64,000 nucleotides of DNA from Trametes villosa (Eukaryota; Basidiomycota; Agaricomycetes; Polyporales; Polyporaceae), in assembly GCA_002964805.2 (NCBI GenBank), contig PUDQ02000110.1, forward strand, positions 1 through 64,000, written 5' to 3'. The notes under the pieces are model-generated. The model was not told the DNA's origin. It saw nothing but the letters and a program-made list of their open reading frames with translations, and did no database searches. Positions within the stretch are counted from its first letter, which is position 1. Each line of letters opens with the position of its first letter. Positions 1 to 10,714 of the stretch are shown one piece after another. Both the position numbers and the translations under genes were made by a program.

Positions 1-1653
1 TCGGTGAGCACTGTCCCTCGACTTCTCCTTCCCGCTGAGCGATGCGTGCATGCTGGAACGCTTGCTGCTGCGTCCGCCTTCGATACCCTCCCACTGGGTG
101 GTGGCGGTAGCTTTGGCAGGAGTACCTGGTCGGCTAGTGCTGCCCATCCTGCTGTGACCGCCGATGCTAGAGCGGGCACGTGCAGTCTTGCTGGACAACC
201 CGTCCAGCTTCCTGAGCGCCTCCATGGTCGTCTGATCGTCCAAATCGGACCAGCCCTCCTGCGTGCCGCGCAGAAGCGAGTGGGCGACGTTGGAGGCGAG
301 ATGCGCTTGCGGGTGGAGGGGCGACGACGCGGAGCTGCTGGTGTTGCCGCCCTGCTTGAGAAACTGCTGGATGGATGACGATGACGGGGATGGGGGGAGG
401 TGAGAAAAGTCGGAGTTGTGCATGCGCCGCGAGTGCAGGGGCTCGCCGTGGCTCGATGATGACGAACCACCCGAAGTCTGACGCGAATGCCGTACGCTGA
501 GCGACAGCGTGTCCCTCCTGCGCTCCTTCAGCTTGTCCTTCGGCGTGGCCGGGGCAGGCATACCAACCCCCAGACTCCTGTGTCGCCGCACCTTGTCCTT
601 GTCCTTCACTGCGCTTGGCGTAGCATTCGGTGAATGCTTTGAGATGAGAGCGCCGGAGTTGTCCAGCTCGAACTCCTCCGAGGTACGCTTTCTCGCGCGG
701 TGTGCTGGGGATGCGAAGGAACTTGGTGGTGACGTGTTGTCGATGGGAGAGTCCAACGCAGCCGCTGCTAACGCCTCGGTGTTGTGGGAGTATGGCTTGG
801 GCGGCGGGGGGACATCCTCGGCGTGCACCTGTGGATGACGAGGATACAGGATCTCCTCGCCACCACTCTCATCCGCCACCGACCGTTGACTGCGTAAAGG
901 CCGGCTGATGGGCTTGACATCCATGAGCTGCAAAAGCCGCAGTTCAGCGGTGGGTCGGCGTTAAGGAGACAGGAAGCTCTGGCAACGCACCTCGTCCTGC
1001 TCATCCTGCTCTCCGTCCACAGCCTCGATCGTCCAAGGGCTGTCAGGGTGATCCCGCTCCTGGCCATCATCGTATCCTTCCTCTTCCGCCCCTTCCTCCT
1101 CCTTGACCTCCTCCACACGCTCCTGGGGCACGAAATCGGAGTCGTCGTTACGGGCTCCCCGCGCCCAGCGAGGGGTAGCAAGTTCACCAACCCCGACCAG
1201 CGTGCGCCGGTCGATGGCCGCAGGGTCCCTTCCAGGCGTGACTGGGTCGCGTTGCAGGTAGGAGTGCATTTCGGGGGTCTTGGGCAAGCTGGGGACGGGA
1301 GGTATTGGAGACTCGGATGGGCTGTGCACACCGAAGTAGTACGGGTCTAGGGAAGACGTGGCCGACGTGGGGCGAGGGCCGTCCGTCTCAGCATCGGTGT
1401 GCTGGTCTTCAGCGCCGACGACCTGGAGGAAGGGCTGTCGAACCGCGGTCAGTCGGGATAAGCCAACAGGACAACAGATGCAAAGCGTGGCCACCTTTCG
1501 CGAATCTTTGACGACATCGCGCTCGTATCGTACATCCCCGTCCGAACCCGCCTTCGAGTCTACGATGTCCAGCGCAGGCGGCCTTTCTCTCCTCTTCGTG
1601 CGTCCTTTTTCTTGAGCCACTTGACCGGGGATGGGGGAGGACGGGGCAGACAT
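1..1653 (-). CDS. Ser/Pro-rich protein of unknown function, 3' end beyond window
   Basis: I do not recognise this protein. The start is the ATG at 1653; exons are 1653-1495, 1434-991 and 927 to beyond position 1. Intron 1 (60 nt) has a CTGAC branch point and CAG acceptor; intron 2 (63 nt) runs from GTGCGT to TTTTGCAG. The frame stays open across all three exons, over 500 residues. The product is low-complexity: an acidic stretch (about residues 150-195), many SP/TP sites, a basic Arg/Lys patch followed by Ser runs, and no membrane segment. The composition resembles a phosphorylated scaffold or polarity regulator, but no catalytic domain is visible and any domain may lie beyond the edge. It diverges from the Zn2Cys6 gene at 3190. 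Confidence 0.6.
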
Positions 1654-3189
1654 GAGAGAGAGGATAACGAGCGAAGGAAAGAAAGGAAAGACAAGAAAAG
1701 AATCAGAGAGTCGAGAGGCGAGAGATTATCGAGTACAGGATGGGGGGACGACGCTCAGGACCAGCAAGAAGCTGGATACCGACTGGCCGTTGAGCTCGAC
1801 GATGCCAGTGTGCTGGAGTATGTCGCTCTGATTCTCCTTCCGAGTCCACAAACGCCTCGTGTTATTTGCCGCTGTTTGCACTGTGGCGGTCTCGCCCATT
1901 GTCTCCCAGTAAGGCAGTGTAGGCGCTCGTGCTGCTACTCCTCCACTGCCAACTAGTCTGATGCATACAGTCTGAGTACTGCTGCGTTGCCCACCCCGGA
2001 CGTGCGGCGTATGCTATATATGCGCGCGCGGCCGAGGAGCGTTGTCGCTATACTTCGCCGGTGCAGCGTTGCCGCGAGACGCAGCAAGGCCATGACCTCA
2101 GTTGTAATCAGCACGGATCACGCTGTGCTGCTAACGCGTCCACGGCCTGCCGTCTTTCTCATCGTCTGCAGGCGAGTTTCCTCACATCAGCGTTCAGATA
2201 CCGCCAGAACGTCGGCTGGGGCACGGTGTTGCGCCGGCTGTGCGTCGATGTGGGCATGGTTTGCGGCTCGCCCGCGAAGGAGGAAATGCATCTGTCATTG
2301 TCGACGCGGGCGGCATGCAGCGTGCCTCGCCGGAATGACGCCCGGCAGTAACGTTCGGTGGGAGCGCTGGAGGGCGTCGGCGGGGGTAGGCACACACGAG
2401 ACGTGATTTACGATACGCGCATTGACAGCTATTCGTCATCCTGCGGGTGCTTCGCTGGACGACGGGATGATGGGTGGTGTGCGGCGTTGTCGCTAAAGTG
2501 CTAAATACTGCGGCTGCGCTCGAGGGTAGTAGCACGCTGACCACTGAGAGGGAGGCCATCGCAGCGAGCGTACGTCCGGGTGTAGTCAGGGAAAGGCCAT
2601 GAAGCTCAAGGTTTCCGGCCGGGCCTGCGCTGGACGCTGTCGGGGAAGGAAGGACGGCAGGGCAGGAGCCGAGGAGCGGAGTGCGAAATCACTGCCGCGG
2701 AGTGGGTCGGGGAAGCTCAGGGGGAGGCTAATGGTTACGTACATGGGAAAGGCTAAGGGAAGGGGCGTGAGAGGGAGGGAATTGAAGCGAGGTGGGGAAA
2801 GATAAAGGCCCGAGGGTGGCCACGCTGCCTTTCAATTCTCCCTCCCCGCCACCGCCTCCGCTTTGAGTCGGAGACGCCCTCTCGCCCCGAGCTCAGCGAG
2901 TCGGCCGCAACATCACGCCCCGCGTCGCGGTATGTTTTCCGCTCTCCTCGTCCTCGTCGTCCGCCATGGCACTCACTTCCCCCAGCCCAGCGCCGCTCCT
3001 CCTGCGCGAGGCTCTTCACCTCGCTAACCCCCCGGCCCCCTTCCGTGAGGCTTCTCGACACGTGTGTCTCCCAAGGGCCAACAGTGCCAAAGCCCGCGCC
3101 CGCTTCCCAGCCTCCTGCCTCCCCCGCCCGCTATATCAGTGCCCTCTTATCCCCCTTCCGCCTCCCACCCCTCCCCTCCTTTCGCCGCG
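1654..3189. other. Intergenic region between divergent genes
   Basis: This 1.5 kb gap separates the starts of two divergent genes. It contains purine-rich and pyrimidine-rich tracts and several short reading frames with no protein-like composition. The pyrimidine-rich end (about 2820-3189) reads like the 5' leader of the downstream transcription factor. No further gene or repeat was recognised. Confidence 0.5.
3131..3136 (+). promoter_or_regulatory. TATA-like box of the Zn2Cys6 gene
   Basis: CTATAT lies 59 bp upstream of the chosen ATG (3190) in a C-rich leader. The position suits a TATA element or a short leader, but no transcription start is proven. Confidence 0.3.
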
Positions 3190-4194
3190 ATGGGTGATAC
3201 CAACTCCGAGCCCGACGCCCAGCACCAACAGCAGCAGCAGCAGCCCTCCCCGCCCCCCTCCGACTCCGTCCAGCCCCAGATGACCATGCACCCCATCACG
3301 TACTCGGCCTCCATGCCGATGCACATGTACCCCTTCCCCCCTGGCTTGGCCCCCGCCCAGCCTACCCGCACGAAGCGCCGCCAGGTCAAGAACGCCTGCA
3401 CCAACTGCCAGAAGGCGTGCAAGAAGTGCGACGACGCCCGCCCGTGCCTCCGCTGCGTGCGCTACGGCATCGCCGAGGAGTGCATCGACTCCCAGCGCAA
3501 GGAGCGTCAGAAGGGGATCAAGCGAGGGCCTTACAAGAAGCGCGATGGAAAAAGTGAGTAACGTTTCTTCGTCCGTCCTCGTCCTTGCCCTTTCTCTGGT
3601 GCGTGGGGATGGCGCGTTTCCTCGATGCTAACTCGCCTCGCAGCCGCCAACGTCGACCAGCAGCAGGTCGACGTTGCTGTGCAACAAGGCATGGCCATCC
3701 CGCCGGCCGTCGCCGCTCACGTCGCGAGCCCGACGCCCCCCATGTCCTACGTTGCACCGGTTTCCTACCCCCAGGGGATCTACCCCCAGTACCCCGTCCC
3801 CGCCGCTGCTAAACCCGGGGAGACGCCCGTCTACTACCCTCAGCCGTTCTTCTACGCGCCCATCCCGGCGCCCCACCCTCCCCCTACAGGCCAGGACGGC
3901 GAGCCCGTCGGCTACGCCCCCCACCCCCAGTTCTACCCGACTTTCATCTACCCGCCGCCCCAGGCTTACGCGGCAGGCCCGTACATGATGGCACCCCACC
4001 CTCCGCGCCCGGACCAGCAGGTCCAGATGGCTCCCGCCCACCACTACGCCCCGTACCCCCAGCTGTACCCGAAGCCGCCCTCCCGCGGGCCGGGCGTTGA
4101 GGTCGGCCCCCCGCAGATGATCGACCCGCGCCGCGACGGGCGCGTCGAGCACCCCCGCATGACTGAGGCGCTCGCGGGCGCCCCCGCCAAGTAG
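3190..4194 (+). CDS. Zn2Cys6 fungal transcription factor
   Basis: Two exons, 3190-3553 and 3644-4194, encode 304 residues. The 90 nt intron has a GTGAGT donor, GCTAAC branch point and CTCGCAG acceptor. The N-terminus has a Gln run, then a Pro-rich stretch. The binuclear zinc cluster (about residues 69-96) has CTNCQKACKKC followed by CLRC and a last Cys in AEEC. A strongly basic linker (KERQKGIKRGPYKKR) follows, typical of one conserved subgroup of fungal zinc-cluster proteins. Exon 2 is rich in Pro, Tyr and Ala with many YP/YPP steps, likely a disordered activation region. There is no fungal-specific middle homology domain, so the protein is small for its class. In-frame sequence extends upstream to an ATG at 3064, but 3190 is preferred because the upstream part is low-complexity leader. 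The target genes cannot be inferred. Confidence 0.9.
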
Positions 4195-7100
4195 AGTGAG
4201 CGTGGCGGCGCGCGCGAAGTCCTCGGACACAGGTATGCGCGCGGCTTCGGCTGAACATACGAACGGTATCTTTGTAGTGGTCTACGTCATCTATGCCTCC
4301 CTCCTCCATATGCTCTCCTTTACTGACTCCTCTTGCGACTTCTTGCTCTGTTCTGTTCTGTCGGTATCGTCGGATGTGTCCTTGTACAATACTCCTGTCG
4401 TCGTCTGCTTGCGTTGTGTAAACTTGTTTCGAGTGTCTCGTGAATGTGTATTCCGTCGGTGTCCTCCTAATAATATTCGCCCGCCCTCGAGAGTGTGAGA
4501 TAATAAATATATTCGGTGATGTCTATGTACATTCTCGTGATAGTATGACAGATCGAGCATGGTGCCAGCTAAGTACGTGAGGCACACGCGAACATGCACG
4601 TCAAAGTAACGATCGCGCCGCTGATGTATGATGCTCGCCACGATCGTTGTGGACCCCCGTTGGGCCAGCAGCAGGAGCAGCGGCGCACGTCCCGATCGCG
4701 ACGCGCGCGAAGCCGTCGCCAGAGCCCCGGGGCGCACCCGCGCGCCAAGCGAGATAGGACCCGGGAGGTCGGGACGGCGGGCGGAGCGCGGTGGCGACGC
4801 GGAGGACGGCCGCTGTGTTGCGGGCCAGCGCCGCGCAAATCGACGCTCCGCGCGCGCGCTGGAGGGCTGGGAATAGGGAATGCCGCCGGGTGGGGGGGGG
4901 GGCGGATGACCATCGACATCAGGCCGGCGGCGAGAGCACGTCGAATCGATTGAGCCGCGGGCGATGGACGATCCCGGGGCGGCAGCGAGGCGAGGCGCCG
5001 CGGGCACTGGCATTAGGGGGGCGTAGGAGCCTGGCGACTGGACCGTGACGGAGCGCGAGGCGGGCGCGGAGGGGCCGCTGGAAGTGCTGTTAGACGTGCT
5101 GTGCAGCTGGGCTCCCGCGCTCTCGCCAGTCGCGACGGGCGACGGCGGCTCGCGTCGGACGGGACGCGTCGAACGCTAGGCCCGCACCCCCGGACTGAGG
5201 ACGGTCGGACACCTGCTCTGCTTGCTCGCTTGCGCTCCTGCTGCTCTTCGGATATGCACGATGCGCGCGATGGGTTCGCACTTCGTGCTGCGTAGGCCGC
5301 AGGCCCTGGCTTCGGCGGGCTGCTGCGAGTGGGTGCCGGGCGTGCGTGCGACGATCGTGACCAGCGGCGCGCCGCATGCCAGCCTTCCGTGCGTTCTCAG
5401 CGGCCCTGCCAGGGCCCATGACTCGATCTTCGCGGCGCCCCTCCCGGCCAGGCGCGCAGCGGTGGCAGCTGGGCGCCGTGTGGGGAGCCTCGCTCCCGGT
5501 CGCTGCAGGAGCTGTCGACGGAGCGAGCAAGGAGCTAAAGTGACGCGAGGAAGGCAGGATGCGCTGGGTGCGCTGGAGCCGGGCGCGGCGTGCCGACAGC
5601 CTGAGGTTCGTGCGGCGGCGGGTGCGTGCGTCTCCCTGCGCGGCGTGGCACTCACTTCCGGCCTGGCAGATCATGGCGGGGTGCCGCGGATCTCCGCGTC
5701 GTGCTCGGCCAGCGTGCCCGGCGAGCGAGAGAAGGCGGGCGGAGCGTAGGCTTCGCACCGTATCGTCGACCCGGAGGTTGTAGGTTCGTATTTTCGGCGC
5801 GTCCAATGACACGCCCCTCGCTGATACCCGGTGCGGTGTCCACGGCCGTACGAGGCATATCCCCATTCCAGGGAGGAGCAGGCGGCCTATGGCGTCGGGA
5901 TCGTGCTGTGCGTCGGGGCGGGGAGCCATCGATGACGCTGATGAGGCGGAGGTGGCGACGACGCGAGTGGATAGGTGGAGTTGGGTGATCTCCGCCTCGC
6001 GCGGCTGACTTCATCTCACAGAGCGAGCGACAATAATACCTACACACCCGGTGGTCAGCGTTCGCTCTCACCTTGGGACTCTGGGCCCCTGCTTCGCGGA
6101 AACGCTCACCGGTCCTGGCGCCCTCACATGCAGCTTCTTTGCTATGCCGGGCCAACTCTCTTGAGGTTCTTGCCCTGCCGACGACCTTCGCGGGATTTGC
6201 GCCCTTCACATTGGCAGCGTGGACGCTCGAGGGTACGTTTATCGCACGACGAGGCCGAAGGTCATGACCGGGGGAATGCAGATAGAACGCTCGTTCGATC
6301 GGGGGACTGGCCACGCTAGCACGAGGTTCTCGACCCTACGAAAGCAGCCACAATGGGCAGCGCTGTGTAGTGGCCCGATAAACTGTCAGCGGGCGCAGTT
6401 CGTGTAATGCCTAACCGTGGTACGTACGAGGGAATGTCATGCCGTGTCTCACATCCAGCTGATACTGGCACTAGGGCCCTGTGACCTCCCGTTCTCCGCT
6501 CACCAATGTTGTGGTAGACTGGGACGGGGAAGTCTATATGGCGACGCACCGTGGCCCCGTGGCGGACGACGACGTAACGATTGGCAACCATCTGCAGCCG
6601 GAACGCCGACGGTGCCAGGGAGGAGGTCGCTTGCGCCCTGAAGCGACAGCGTAATACGCCGTGTCCTCCTGCCTGGCCCTCCCCTCGTGTCGAACAGCAG
6701 CCCTATCTGCCAATATACACGCCTTTCGGGACGAGGATGGGATCGCTTGGCGCACAGAGAAGGGTGTCGGGACGTAAACGGTGGGAAGATGAACTGACGA
6801 TGACAAGTGACCGAGGCTTCCTGAGGCAGCTGTCGCCATGCTGTTGCGCAATTCTCCGTGTCCTAGTCCGATAGCGGGGTGGTCGAGGTCGCGGTCGATG
6901 CGGAGTGCGAGGTTTCAATGTTGGCGTGGCGGAGTAGACAGCGGGAGTTTGTGCACCCATGTCGTCCTCCTGACTCCCGAGCTCGTGCTGACGCGGACGT
7001 TTGATGCAGTGCCTGCGACGTGGCATTGAATGTGAAGGGCCGAGGATGGTTGGACGAGACCAAGGAGCACGAGACATCGAGCGCCGTCAAACGGTCGAGG

Positions 7101-8137
7101 TCTCCGCATCGAAGTCGTCAGCTGAACCATGGTGGTGGACGACGCCAGAGGACGCGCACTCCAGCCCCAGGCGTCGGCCCTCGATCTGTGCCCTGCCCCT
7201 CCTAACCCCGCCCTCACCGCGAGGCGGCGCGAGCTCGCCGCCATCGCGTACGTCGCAAGCTCCACCAAGGGCTCCAGCCGTCCGCCCGCCCAACGCCCCC
7301 AACACGTTTTGGGGTGCTCGGCTCCGAGTGAGTGTATCAGCCCACCCGCCGCCGTCCCCAGCCCATTGAAATATCGACGCATAAGAAGGGAGCATGCAGA
7401 CAGGGAACCGCACCGCGCAGAGGCGAGGACGACCGTGTCCCGTCCGGTGGCGGTCGCTTGCCTTTTGAGGTTAACGGGACTCGAGAGGGCGGCGGCGCGC
7501 CAAACGCATAAGTCGACGAGCCAGTGACAAGTGCTGGTACGTGTCCTACCATCACGTATTCTCCACGGGCGTATGACCGCAGTTTGTCGCCCACAGGTCT
7601 TCTCGCCGGCGGTGATCTCGTACGCCCGGTCTTCCGTGATACTGACAGGTGTCAGGGAGTGCAGGGCCCAGCATGAGGCCAAGGCCCTCCAGCCTCATGC
7701 ATTGCCGCTTGAATGTGCGTACGAGCTGATGTGAGAAAGCGTACCTGTTTTATTCCTCAGAGCCTGGCTGATTCCACCGCTAGTCGAGCGGCAATCGCCC
7801 CCTCCAGACATATACCATACCCTTCTAGTTTCGGCGTTCTTGATTGCGTCTTCTCCCGGTAAGGCATAAACCATTGTCGAGCGCAATTGACTAGCGATAG
7901 AGGGGAAGCCAGTTGCGGTCGGAAGCTGCGCGGCGAACTTCCAAGACCCACGAGGTATGGACGGTTGTCCTACGCCTCGAGTATGGATGCTGTTCGAAGC
8001 TTCCGATGCGATCGTAGCCCAGGAAGATGACGGTGGCCCCATCGCGCACTCGGGGATGGTAGTGAGGTGAGAAGGCGGTTACATACTGAACGCCACCCCG
8101 CAGGGCGCACGCTCCGAAGGCCCGCTGGATTAGGCAA
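4195..8137. other. Gene-poor region, no gene recognised
   Basis: After the 3' region of the Zn2Cys6 gene, about 3.6 kb holds many overlapping reading frames on both strands (up to 279 codons near 5090-5929). They are Arg/Ala/Pro-rich in a manner expected from GC-rich noncoding DNA, and they have no motif, no paired splice sites and no family resemblance. The stretch 4640-5750 is particularly GC-rich. It may be noncoding DNA, a lncRNA locus or decayed repeat. Confidence 0.4.
4502..4507 (+). terminator. Possible poly(A) signal of the Zn2Cys6 gene
   Basis: AATAAA in an AT-rich stretch 308 nt downstream of the stop codon. It is the first canonical signal found on this strand; use is inferred. 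Confidence 0.3.
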
Positions 8138-9788
8138 CATCAGGGAAATCCCCCTCGGCGAATGAGCACTCAATGAGCGCTATCCGCTGATAAGCCGCCG
8201 GGTACCCATCTAATCTAGCAAATTTGTAGGTAATTCTAGCTAAACACTACTATCAACATCCGGGATGTGGAAAGCGATGTACAGACATGTTCAAGTGGCC
8301 GTCAAACATTCGGACTTCATGCATTTATGTCTACCCCTCGTCGGACTGACTTCGTAACGATGGGCAGACATGCGGCTTCACTGAAGGCACGGGCGCTTGT
8401 GTCCTTGTTGCGAGTCGGCGATGTCCGGAACAGGGAGCCACCCGAGCGCTTACTCCGCTTGAAGCCACGTCAGCTCACTCTTCCGGGCTTGCGCTCTTGT
8501 CCTCTTGACACTCCGATCCTGGGCTCTCCCTCGTCTCTGTGCTTGCGAGTTGCTGCCTGAATCTCTGGGTCTACTACTCACTATCCTAGCTGCTCTATGG
8601 CGATCTCAAGCTCTCGAGCCCGCGCTGCACCAACACCGACCAAGTACTGCTCTGACTTGTTGTCCCTGGTACGCCGTCTCAGCCCTTGCATAGCATGCAT
8701 CCGACTATCTACGCGGATACGCCCGCTGGGATGCCGCTTTCTCGACTGTCTGCGACTACGGAAGTCGGTCCACCCTCGACGCCTTAAGATTCCGCAGGAC
8801 ATAGCTGGCCTGGAGGCTCTAGGTGGGGCTGCGGTCGTTACCGGCAAATCTACAGGTGTGTGGCAGACCCTTCGTGACTCGATGTTATGTGTATGGTCGC
8901 TGGCCGGTGTTCCGGTACTCTCGCCTTTCACGCTTGTGTCGTGCTGACTCCTATGAGCATCGCTTCCATGCCCGTGCTCTAGTCCACCACCTTCCCACCC
9001 TCGCCCATATGCTTGCCCTCTGCCACCTGCGCGGATCCCTCGAACATGCTCTGCGGCAACTTAAGCATTCTGCGCTGTGCTGATCTCCTTCCGCTGCATC
9101 CGCGCCTTCTAGATCTTCTCCAGCCTTGGCTACCGGCGCCCTCGACTTCTCCCGCTGCTCTGCTGTGCTCCCGCATCCGTCATTGTTCACTCATGCACTC
9201 ATGCACGTCCTCAGCTCCTCTCGGCGCTTTCCTGCTCAGCTGCTCGCTGCGCTCTCGAAGTTTGGGCTCTCGGCCCCCACAACGTCTCGGCAGCTATATT
9301 CACGACATCTGGGCCTCACTCGTATTCCTACTACTAGTACTTCCCTGCTACTAGCCTTTTACTTCGCTCTCCGGCTGCCTGATGTGTACACTGTTCCCTG
9401 AACTGCTCTCGCTGCCGGTTCTCCTGGTTCTCTGTACTACTACGGCTAGGTTTCGGTACATTCATTCCGTTTCCGGACCCGTTTGGCTTGTTCTGGTGAT
9501 GTGTGCCGTTCAGTTAGCTTCACGCCCGGACCCATGTGCTTCCACTCCTGTACCCCTACCATAGTATTTCAATATGATCTATAGTTCGCCTACTAGCATT
9601 GGTGTGAAGTGACCGACAGCGGATCGTCGCAAATCTGTCGATTAAATCTCACTAATCGCTCACTATACCACACTATAACCGGCGAATTAGCAGGGGACTT
9701 AAGTAATGAGCGAGAATTGGAAAATCCGTAAAATTTGCGAACATGAGCGCATATTTTCGCTCATGAGCCAGGGGGGATTTCCCTGATG
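8138..9788. mobile_element. 1.65 kb terminal-inverted-repeat element, non-autonomous
   Basis: The left end CATCAGGGAAATCCCCC (8138-8154) is matched in reverse complement at the right end (9772-9788). Just inside both ends are repeated ATGAGC/GCTCAT motifs (left 8161-8180, right 9706-9766), like subterminal transposase-binding repeats. The interior is pyrimidine-rich with only short reading frames and no visible transposase, so it would have to be moved in trans. The flanks share only an AA, so no target-site duplication is convincing. The superfamily is undetermined. Confidence 0.6.
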
Positions 9789-10714
9789 AAGTTGTCGCGT
9801 GGCGCACGCATCACCTCGGCGGGTGTAGTTGGATTATGGATACGTCAAATCCCTCCGAGCTATTCCTGCCGCGTAGCCGGGGTGCTTATACTCACACGTA
9901 GTCTAAGTCAACCTGTGCCAGCTGTGATTACGCACTCTCTTTGGGCCGTCCAAGCATCTGCTTCCAGGCGCGGCGGTAGAATACATTGCATATGATCGGT
10001 CTTCAAGCTTCGGAGATTATCGGTAAGCTTGAGGGAAGCTCACACTGCGTTCGGGTGCAGGTATCCTCGCCTTATGGGCCGCAAATTACGCCCTTTTGAC
10101 TCGCTCTGTTACTTTCACCTCTGGCTGTAGTCTATGAACTCCTGCGGTGACCGTCTTGTCCATGCTCATAACTACCATCTGCAATTGAACACAAATTTGT
10201 ATCCAGACAAACATATACGACCCACCTCTTTGTGAGCGACCTATTGGAACCATTATTCCGACGTCCTGCCCGTCTACGACCCGTCTTGTTTGCTAGATTT
10301 AGGGATATGCCCGGGTCTTGCGCAATCATAGAGGAAGGTTTGCGAGCGGCGGCAAGCCGGCCGTCACAGTATTGGCTTCCGATGAGCAATGCAGAGCTCG
10401 TGCAGAGTGTACTAAGGCGAAACCAGGACTGCAGTTGGCTTGGAGTGGACTCGAAGAGGTATTGAAACCACTTTGTATGGACTCTCACACAACCTCGGTG
10501 AGCGCCAGGATGTCAAGCGGGGTCGATAAGCGCCCGTACATACTGTTATTTGGTCGACCAAACAAATGACACCGGTGGTGCTCCGAACCAATCAGAGGCG
10601 CGGAATCGGCGTGGATGGTGAAATCAATATTAATCCCGCCGCGGCCGGGCAGCCTCGGTTGCAGCTGACCACGCCGCGCCTGCACTCGTCCGCACCTCGC
10701 TCCCTTCGCTATGT
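9789..10714. other. Intergenic region upstream of FUSC/ArAE gene
   Basis: No coding sequence recognised. The last 200 bp form the likely promoter of the next gene and contain a CCAAT box. Confidence 0.4.
10588..10594 (+). promoter_or_regulatory. CCAAT box
   Basis: CCAATCA lies 127 bp upstream of the first possible start codon of the FUSC/ArAE gene, a usual distance for a HAP-complex site. Function is inferred from position only. Confidence 0.35.

Noticed and set aside
3226..3243. CAG-rich repeat in the Zn2Cys6 gene
   Set aside because: A short Gln run inside coding sequence, common in fungal transcription factors; not a separate repeat feature.
5770..5800. TTGTAGGTTCG resembling a tRNA T-arm
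   Set aside because: No acceptor stem, D-arm or anticodon stem can be paired around it.
5090..5929. 279-codon reading frame on the minus strand
   Set aside because: Arg/Ala/Pro/His-rich composition, overlaps equally long frames on the other strand, no motif or splice context; expected by chance in GC-rich DNA.
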